NCBI GenBank assembly: GCA_030248225.1
Contig: JASANE010016100.1
Location: forward strand, 52,458-116,457
From: Trileptium ribeirensis
Lineage: Eukaryota; Nematoda; Enoplea; Enoplida; Thoracostomopsidae
Reading direction: 5' to 3'
DNA length: 64,000 bases
Every line of letters starts with the position of its first letter. The first letter of the stretch is position 1. A program made the translations under genes and the position numbers. The notes beneath the pieces are model-generated. The model was not told the DNA's origin. It did no database searches and worked only from the letters and a program-made list of their open reading frames with translations. Below are positions 42,401 to 51,400 of this stretch, piece after piece.

Positions 42401-45400
42401 CGACACAAGCAACATGGTGTCGCAGCGATTAAGAGAAGTTAAAATGATTCCACTCAGAATTTAGTTCGAACATGTAGCCTTTGGTTTGGTTATTTAGCCT
42501 AACCAAAGCATACGGTTAGATTCGTGTAAATTAACGGCTCCAAAAATCGGTCGCTCCCCCGGAAGCGGGTTACCTACGGACTTAATCGCCTCAACACCAG
42601 AAGACTACATGTGTGTTGAGTTAATACAGATGCGAGCCGTTTAAATGCTTCAGGACCCGTATATAGCTTTAATATACCGCACGGGCGGGTTACCGCCAAA
42701 TCAGAGCGGTAGTGGGAGGATTCGATTCTAATCCTGAAGATTAATGAAATTTTGTATGTAGCACAGTTGTGAACAGATAAACATTAGAGTAATAATAGGC
42801 AATCAAAAATATTGGAGTTTCGAAATTCTCAAAAATTAACCAACTAGAAATTCCGTGTACATTAATAGATACTTTATCTAAATTCATAACTAAGTAAAGC
42901 CACATCTTTCAAAAATGCTTCACAAAAAAGCCATCGATCCGCTTCTTTGAAGAACAATTTAATTTTTACAACCGTTGAGTTGGAAAACCTTAAATCACAA
43001 CATCATTAATCTTCTGTTCGTAATTGCTCGCTCAAAGTTCAGTAAGCGAAGCTTGAATCCCAATGATTGTGACATATTGATGGGTTCTTCTGATTACGAG
43101 CACAGCTTGAATATATATACAATTTTGTAACAACTATTTGAAACATCAAAAATCGTCTATTTTTTTACGAGCGCAGCTTGAATATATATACAATTTTGTA
43201 ACAGCTATTTGAAACATCAAAAATCGTTTATTTTATAAAGGAATTACGTAGCTAGGTATTACCCCTAGTTAAGAATTTTAGAATTATATTGCAGAACTAT
43301 TTTTCAGAGAAAATACAGCGATCAACCCAACGGTCCCAGCGTAGTGCCTACTACTGGAAACAGGGATTATTTCCTTTACCAAGGCCAGATCACGTGCGCG
43401 GACGGGATTCGATGAAACTCCGTCTGTCGGATAAGTAGGGCCGAAACAAAACCTCAGCTGCAAAACAAACGATCGAGTTTCAGCTTGCACGAACAAGCCG
43501 TAGAGTTAGCGGTTAGCCTTAGCGACAATCTAACTCGATCATTTTGATATTTGTTTTTTTCTGAAAGTGTTGTAAGTGCAACCATTTATTGAGTGCTGGT
43601 GATATTGGCTGACTCAAGGTTGTGTACATTCGTTTAAGAAGGCACGTATCAGTTATAATCCCTTTTATATACAATGGATACGCTGATTATTGTTGCACAA
43701 GGACCAGGGAGTTACCGCAATTCCGGTTCCGGCTGATCCTTGCCGGAATTAAAGTTATAGACGGCAGTGGGGTAATTGACGGCCCATTGGTCCTTAATTA
43801 CCCCACCCCCATAAGGTTCATGTCGTTTGCATATCTGCTTGAAGTATTTTGCACTAAAGCTTTTCCATTTACAGTCAAGCTAGCCTAAATAAGAAACATC
43901 CTGGCTTTGTGTTAGCTCAAGTAGCTGCTCTTTTAATTTCCAAACACATACAGTCACCCACACAATTAAGTGTACAAAAACGAACGAACATCAACGTTCA
44001 AAACATTACAACACAAACAAACGTTACAACATTCGGTTGCGGTTACGCTCTTTCATAAAATAATGCAAACCATCGTTCACAAATTTACTTTATGTTACGT
44101 TCGTCTCCAAACCAACGTTCGTTCGCGTTTGTATTGATGCGCGTTTCACGTTCGTTTTTTTGTGCACTTATTTTTGTCCATGACTATAATTTGTCCACCT
44201 CGACTGAAAATTTTATAAGACTCAAAGAAATAAGGCTAATCAATCAATCAATCAATAATTAGCATACTTATAATTTTTAAGTACTCCGCAGTTCAGGTTT
44301 TGTTAACTATGCCGTTTTTTAAGTTACAGCCCAACGGTTCCTGCTCAGTAACTTGCGACAAACTATACTGCCAAATGTGTCTTTATCAGTTAATTTTCAT
44401 ATATTTGGCAAGGCAATTTCGCGTGTTTCACTTTGCTGAAGACTAACAACAATATGTAATTCACTCGGCAACGGGAACTGAGGCGAGCGTGGTTAGGCTT
44501 CCAAAACGTCATTTTTTATGCCAAGTATGAACCAGAAGTGTAAAAATATTTGCCCAACAATATTTTTAACACTTGCAATGAGTTTATCTGCCCAGAAAAC
44601 CCCTTATAAGACACTAAAAGCAACAAAAAACACACATTTAGGTGGATTTTCCACGAGTGTTCACCAAATATTAAATTTGGCGCCAGCTATAAGCTTATAG
44701 ACTCCAGATTGAGAAGTAGTTGAAAAACTTGTTATATATCATTAGAAAGCCCTGGTAAAGCTACATGGAATAGGCCTATTAGTTTGCGGAAAAGTTTACT
44801 TATTGAGAAAAGTCGCAAAAACTGGAGGGGGTGCCCGAAAAATGGGTCAAAATGACGTCATTTTGCCCCCATAACTTTTCCCACGGGAAAAATTCAAAAA
44901 TCGGACTTCGTCACCACACCTAAATCGACCATTGCGGTTCGAATGAGCTATAGTGCATCAAAATCGGCCCAACAGTTATCGAGATCCAGGTGCGACAGAC
45001 ACACACACAGACAGGACCTCCTCAACCCCCCTCCAGAGCCAAAATTGAAAATTCTCGTTCCACTCGAATTTAATAACCTGGATAACCTAGGAGAAATCCC
45101 TCGGGTATTTCTAGTTCCATCTAAATTAAAGCTGATGCTCACCATTATGCCATTTTGTTGGTATGAAAAGGCTAATTATGAGTTGCAATGAGTGATACAA
45201 ACGCTATTTTGGGATATATATTCTATAATAAAATAATGAAAATTACACCAACCTGCAAAAACACCAGGGTCACAGCCTTCCAAGACAGTACGTCGCTTTT
45301 CTTTAGTCATGGACCGAAAGCGATCAACGTTACCGCTACAGTTTTTGGAGTCCAGATTTTTTTCATATGCATCGGAAATCAAACGAAACACTTTTGGAGG

Positions 45401-48400
45401 ATGCGTAATTCGTAAATAAACATCTGCAGACTGTGTGGGAGTCAGATCTACCGATAAATCACGAACTGAATTATAGTCGACAACGATCATGTACTTCGTT
45501 TCCTATAAACAATAAGAATATAACATCATATCAAAGAATAACTGAATTTAGCAGGAACGCGAACAGTAAATTTTAAACAGATAAATGAGGGAAGAAATAA
45601 AGGTTCTCTGGCTTCTAAAATAGTCTAGGTGCAATATTTCTATTGCTTGATATGACCGTTTTCTTGCGTTTTTCATCTCTTGGGCCAATCTTAAAACCAT
45701 TTTTCTTAAACCTACAACAAAGGTAATCGTCGTAATAACGCGTAATATACTGCTACGTAAGGATCCTCTGGTTCTACATAATGAGTCTAAAAGCATCCCT
45801 ATATTTTCATTGTTTATGGTTATTTCGTGTCTCTTGGGCACACCTTAAAACAAATTTTACCTAATGTTATAACAGGGGTAATCATCATAACACCATATGC
45901 AGCTACGTTGAGGTTCTCTTGCTGTTAGTAAAGCCCATTTGTTACGTATAATTCAGGTCTCAAGAGCACTTCTAAAATCCTGAATCACTTTGAACAAAAC
46001 TTTATAACAGTGTTTTAGAACCTTACTTGCTCTACAAAATGAGCCTGATTAAACTTAAATATACGTATACATCCGTCGTCGAGCTACAGCCAAATACAGG
46101 TTTTACTCTTTTGACACGCTTTTAAGGGAAATCTGTTGGAATCCGCTTTCGGCTATATCTAAAGGAACGAACAGATTTCAGCTTTCAAGCTTTTAAGCAA
46201 CCACGCGGGACAATCGGACGATACACATTTGAGTTATAGACGCCACAAGCAAAAATCCACAAACAAAAGAAGCTTGTTTGTTTATATCTTAAGTCCTCAA
46301 CGTGTAGGAGCAGTAAAACTAGTAACACAGGTAGAAGATCTGTGGAGACTGGATGAACAAAAATCATGCTCAAGCTTGAGCCAAATTGATCAGTTGTCAT
46401 GTTGGAGAATATTCCGTATGAATTATGCCAATATCGGGCTCAGGAGAATTTAGACCCTATTATAACCTCAAACGCTTAAATATTTCCCTGATATAGCCGG
46501 TTTAAGTATTTAACCTAGGATCACATTTGTTGTGATAATTTAAAGCTACCCGGCCCGACCACTGTTAGATTAGCCATGACAGCGCTTTAATTGGGGATAA
46601 TTTTGCCCTGAAAATATCTTAATCCGTTTTATATTTGAAATCACGGATGCAGATATTTCAACGATCATCACAGAGTGGTATTACTGAACAAACACGAGTG
46701 TCGAAAATTTGATGGCGAATCACAAGATACGCTTGGCAATGCGTAAAATTTTGTCAATTGAGGCCCTGAAAAAATGGATTATCGGCCTCTGATTAAGTGA
46801 AGAAAAAGATATTGCAATTATAGTTGCACTTTAGGTACGTACCCCTTAATTCCCTAAAACATATCGTTATCACAATGATATTTGTGCTATGGGGAAGCTA
46901 TATACATTGTTATATGCATGTTGTGAAAATTTGAGGCAAATCGATGGAGGGATTGTCAAGCTGTGCCCGATAACAGCAAAATTCTGGCCAATTTTGACTT
47001 GAAAACGGAGTTGTTCAACCCCGGTCATCATGGACGAGACATACAACCAAATACGTGTATCAATGCATGGGGACCCTAAATCGCACCACATAAAAATTTT
47101 ACCGACACGGCTCGACGCATTGCCGAGTTATCCATGTTGCAATCCAGTTATGCAAATTTACATTGTTATATATCGTAAAATGGTCAAAAAATGGGATTTT
47201 GGTGGCGAACACATGGCCACAAAGAGACATCTCCGGTAACTGAAACGGTATTTGACCCTCTTAATCCCTAAACAATAGAGATGTTTCCATTACATATGAG
47301 CCACCTAACCTTATAATGTACATACTTTGAAAATTTGCGCCAAATAGGAGAAACCACTACCAAAGCCCCATGCGACAATGTCAAAATTTAGGCCAATTCT
47401 GCCTGAAATGTGGGGTTTGATGCTCAGAAAAATTCCCAGAAGAAACAGCTAGTGTTGCGGTATTTTCTTTATGAGTAAGCTATTTAGGCATATGTATAGC
47501 GAGAAAATAACAGCATAAACGGACAAAATTTTGCCAAGTTACGTGCGATGTTTAAATTTTGGCCTGACAGATGGCATCACCCCTAGTTCCATAAACAAAG
47601 CAGATATTGCTGTGATATTGCTATTATGAATAAGTTATCTGGACATAGGAATACTGAGATTTGAGACAAATCGGCCTATCGATCGACAAAATAGTTTAGT
47701 AAGAATTTGACTAAAATTTTGGCAAATTCAGGGGTTGTTGCTCCACGACGGAAAAATACATTGCAAATATATTTACTTGATTTTCCATAAAGGAGCCACA
47801 GAGTATGTCCACGTCCCTGTAAAATTTCGACATTTTTAGACTGCAATAGCTGCCTTGATTTTGATGCTCATTAATGTTGTCCATTATACTGTGGTAAAAA
47901 TTAAATTAGCTTGTAACGATTCATAATATGACCTTTAACATAAGCTCCGTAAGAATATGCGCAATGTGAAAATTTATTTCAGCCAAATTGGGCCAGCCAT
48001 TGTCAAGCTATACACGATAACATCTAAATTTGGCCCAATTTTATACTGAAAAAAAAGGATTCAACCCTTACTCGGCAACGGACGGGGACATACAAGGAAA
48101 CACACACATAGTGGGTTCAGTGGTCCAAGTTAACCGTAGGAATCGGATTCGACCTCGGCTAAGCAATATCAGACAATGCGTCAACGAGTTATGAATTCCA
48201 CGGACAAAAACTTTTCCCAAAAGACAAATCCATCAGTCTGCCAACAACTACCAAAACTCCCATGTGAACTTCTCTCGCTTTGCTCGTTTGGCAAACACAA
48301 ACTTCACTCTCATTCGTTCAGTCAATAAAGGATTGAAATTTCAGGATGGTGACCATATCCAGAACGCCGATATACTTATGCCACAACTTTACGTCGATAA

Positions 48401-51400
48401 TGCAAACTAAATTTCAATGCTACCACAAAAGGTTCATCGCACGATAAGTACTTGTTGTTGTTGGATATTTTCAATTTCCTTTCAGACCCTGCTTGAAGGA
48501 GCGAGAGCTTACGTTCGACTGATGTTCGAATCGAATTGTAAAAGTTAAATTTGACAATATGAGTTAAAGTTGTCTAAGTCTACAGGTCCAGAGCAACTTC
48601 GCACCAGGAGAGGGGGTTAAATTTTTTGCAATGCTCGATAAATTTATTATTAGTGTGTTGAATGGTCGCCGTAGAATTGTTCTTTAGGCCACGGTCATTT
48701 CTGACAAAAAGTGCACACCCGTCATTACCTGAAATAGGCAGATTTAACAGGTACCACAGAAAATGAGAACATGTTTCTTTTTCTGCGACCATGCGTAAAA
48801 TGAGTACTTTAAAACTGTATAACCTATGGATCAGGTACCAGGCATCAGGTACGTTTCACCTTCAAATAACTGCAGCATACTAATTTCAAACTAACCTTTG
48901 TATGATAGTAGTAGATATGTAATCGGCGGATATCATGGTAGAATACAAATTTCACATTAAAAGGCGGAGACTGATGATAATGCCGATGGAAAGAGCCGTT
49001 ACTCGTCAAAGCACCGAAGCCAAAACCATGAGCTACCTGAACAAATGTTAATATTGTTCTACAAATGAGACAAATAAAACCCGAATCGCTTGAGCCATTA
49101 AGGAGATATTATCGCGTTCATGTGTTTTGGGTTCAAAGAGCCGTTTTGATTTAACCCTGGAGCGTAAATAATGACAATTACAGGAACAGGAAAGGAACAC
49201 ACCATGTGCTCGAGGATGAACTGCTCTAATAAGACCAACAATTATTAGCACCATCACTATATACGTAATCTGGTTCCCCAAAGTTGGTGGATGAGACTGC
49301 GACTTGTCGGTGCCACATGGCAAAAAACAAATGAACCCGGTTGGCCATCCTGGTAAAATTTTAGGTTTCACATCGGTAAGAACGCGCTCAGTTGACATAA
49401 AACTTAACAAATTTTCTTACAAAAATGCATATTTAAAAATTATACATTTCATTAATTTTAGCAAAAAAATTGATTCAAAAGTTTATTTTAACTACATAAA
49501 AGGTGTCTTTGCATCATTTCTGAGGCCATTTATTAACAATTCTAGCATTTTGCGTCGACATATATTAAATTTTGAAAATTTTTCGATTTCGACCCCGCTT
49601 CGCCCACAGTTCAAGCCACGAAGGCTCCAGCTCCGAACCAGGGTGAGAGGGCGGTTCACGGCCCTTGACGGAGAAGACAAATATTTGCTTTTCGTGCATT
49701 TTTGCTCCGTGTGGACGTTCAAAAACTCGTCTTTATTACACCCTACAACATGAATAATGATAATATGAAAAGGACCATACGTAACACATATCTCGAGCGG
49801 ATGCGGAGAACCCGTCATTTTCGTGTATTTTGGATCTCGTACGCCATCAAAACCCATTTTCACTCAGCCCTACAGTCTAAATAATGACAATAGCAGCACG
49901 CCGTGTGTAACTATTTAGAGGATGAATTGATCTAGAAAATGAGCCCATTACCAGCCATAGAGCTCGAACGGTTACGGAGATATTGCCTTTTTCGTGTATT
50001 TTGGGCGTTTTTCCTAAAAAAAGCAACGTAGCAAATAGAGCCTTATTGAGGCTAATATGTTGCAATTTTTGTATTTAGAACAAAAATCTTAGAATATATA
50101 GTGTGTTATAAATTCAGCATAAAAGTTCAATAGATAATTTCGTCATTCGCACAAAACGAGTCTTGCGGGCTCGCCGCGCGGCTGGAAATAAGAGTATTTG
50201 TTACTGACATGCCTTTCAAACCAAAAAATCTATTTCGAACTTAAATTAAAAAGTTTCTCGAAAATTCAATGTGCATGTTTGTGTATTCTGAAATGGAGGT
50301 GTGCATTCTTAAATGTTAGTGTGCAAATGCACAGGATTTTGCACAAAGAAACTCTGCGGATATCACACAATACCGCAATAGTTAGAACAAAACTAACACC
50401 GGTAATAACTTTCCCATGCCCCAAAACCCACTACTGCAGGCTACCAGCCTCCCAGGACGTAACAGTAAAATTAGGAATTTTGGGTCGATGAATCATTGTG
50501 GCGCCATACACTCGTACCCATAAAACCATGGATCGCAGAGCAAAACCAACACTAGCAATGAGGTTGCTATGTCCAAAAACCCCCAAGTAAAACTTTCCAG
50601 CCGCCCAGGACGTCAGAACAACTTTTGGAACGTTGAGTCGAGGAACCACGGGGGTACCATACCTCAAACCCCATGAAGAGGATATTAAAAATGATATACA
50701 CTGAGCTCTCCAAATTGGGCGGAGGCCCCGTGGTTTATATGCTGTGGCAAAATGTTTGTCTCTTTCCGGTTCACCGCCTCTTGGAAAACCTTTTGTTTCC
50801 AATCGGACCAAAGTTCATAAAATTTGATCAAAAATTTGTACTAAAATTTCGTTCTGAAGCCAAAAATTTTGAAATTTTGTCCAAAATTTCCTTCAAAATA
50901 CCTTTTCTCTTCATCAAAAGCGTTTTTACAGTGTTTCTGACACGATTTTTATCCGTTTTTCTCTTGGCAAAATGACATCAAAAAATCGGGCGTTCCCGGT
51001 TCGGAACCAGGGGCGCTGGTTCATGTCACCTGGTAAAATTTTCAGCGAATGGAGAGCCCAGAAAGGGGTTAAAAATAATGGGTCCTTTTGGAATCCCGTT
51101 TTATGCAACTAACTCTTATCCGCACAAAAAATTGTTGATTAACAAAGTTGTAAATCACATCAAGACGAAAATATAAAGATCTGCAACATTTTTTGATATA
51201 TATAACTAAAATCACAATTTCTCCAGTCTCAGAAAACTAAGTGTTTGGTATTTAGTCAGAACACACAAAAATAAAAATATGTGGTGGAGAAACACTTGTT
51301 AGTAGCCTCCGGGTGATTTAATGCGTCAGTAGCGACCCCTAATATCATCAGTACCGAAAATGTATACACATAGCAAAAACAATTGGCCAAAAAATATGCG

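Larger units (their letters stand above)
40542..45252. other. Intron between core exons 2 and 3
   Basis: No gene supported. It holds a ~71-bp direct duplication at 43096-43240 (ACGAGCRCAGCTTGAATATA...), a possible tRNA-derived repeat at 43310-43535 and a Tc1-like MITE at 43951-44186. The short plus ORF at 41636-41824 shows no known motif. Confidence 0.5.

Noticed and set aside
331..49036. A viral RdRP insertion
   Set aside because: The motifs (DLDGD barrel, ASAWY, AVDFAKTG) are those of cellular silencing RdRPs, not the palm-domain GDD type, and the gene has many spliceosomal introns.
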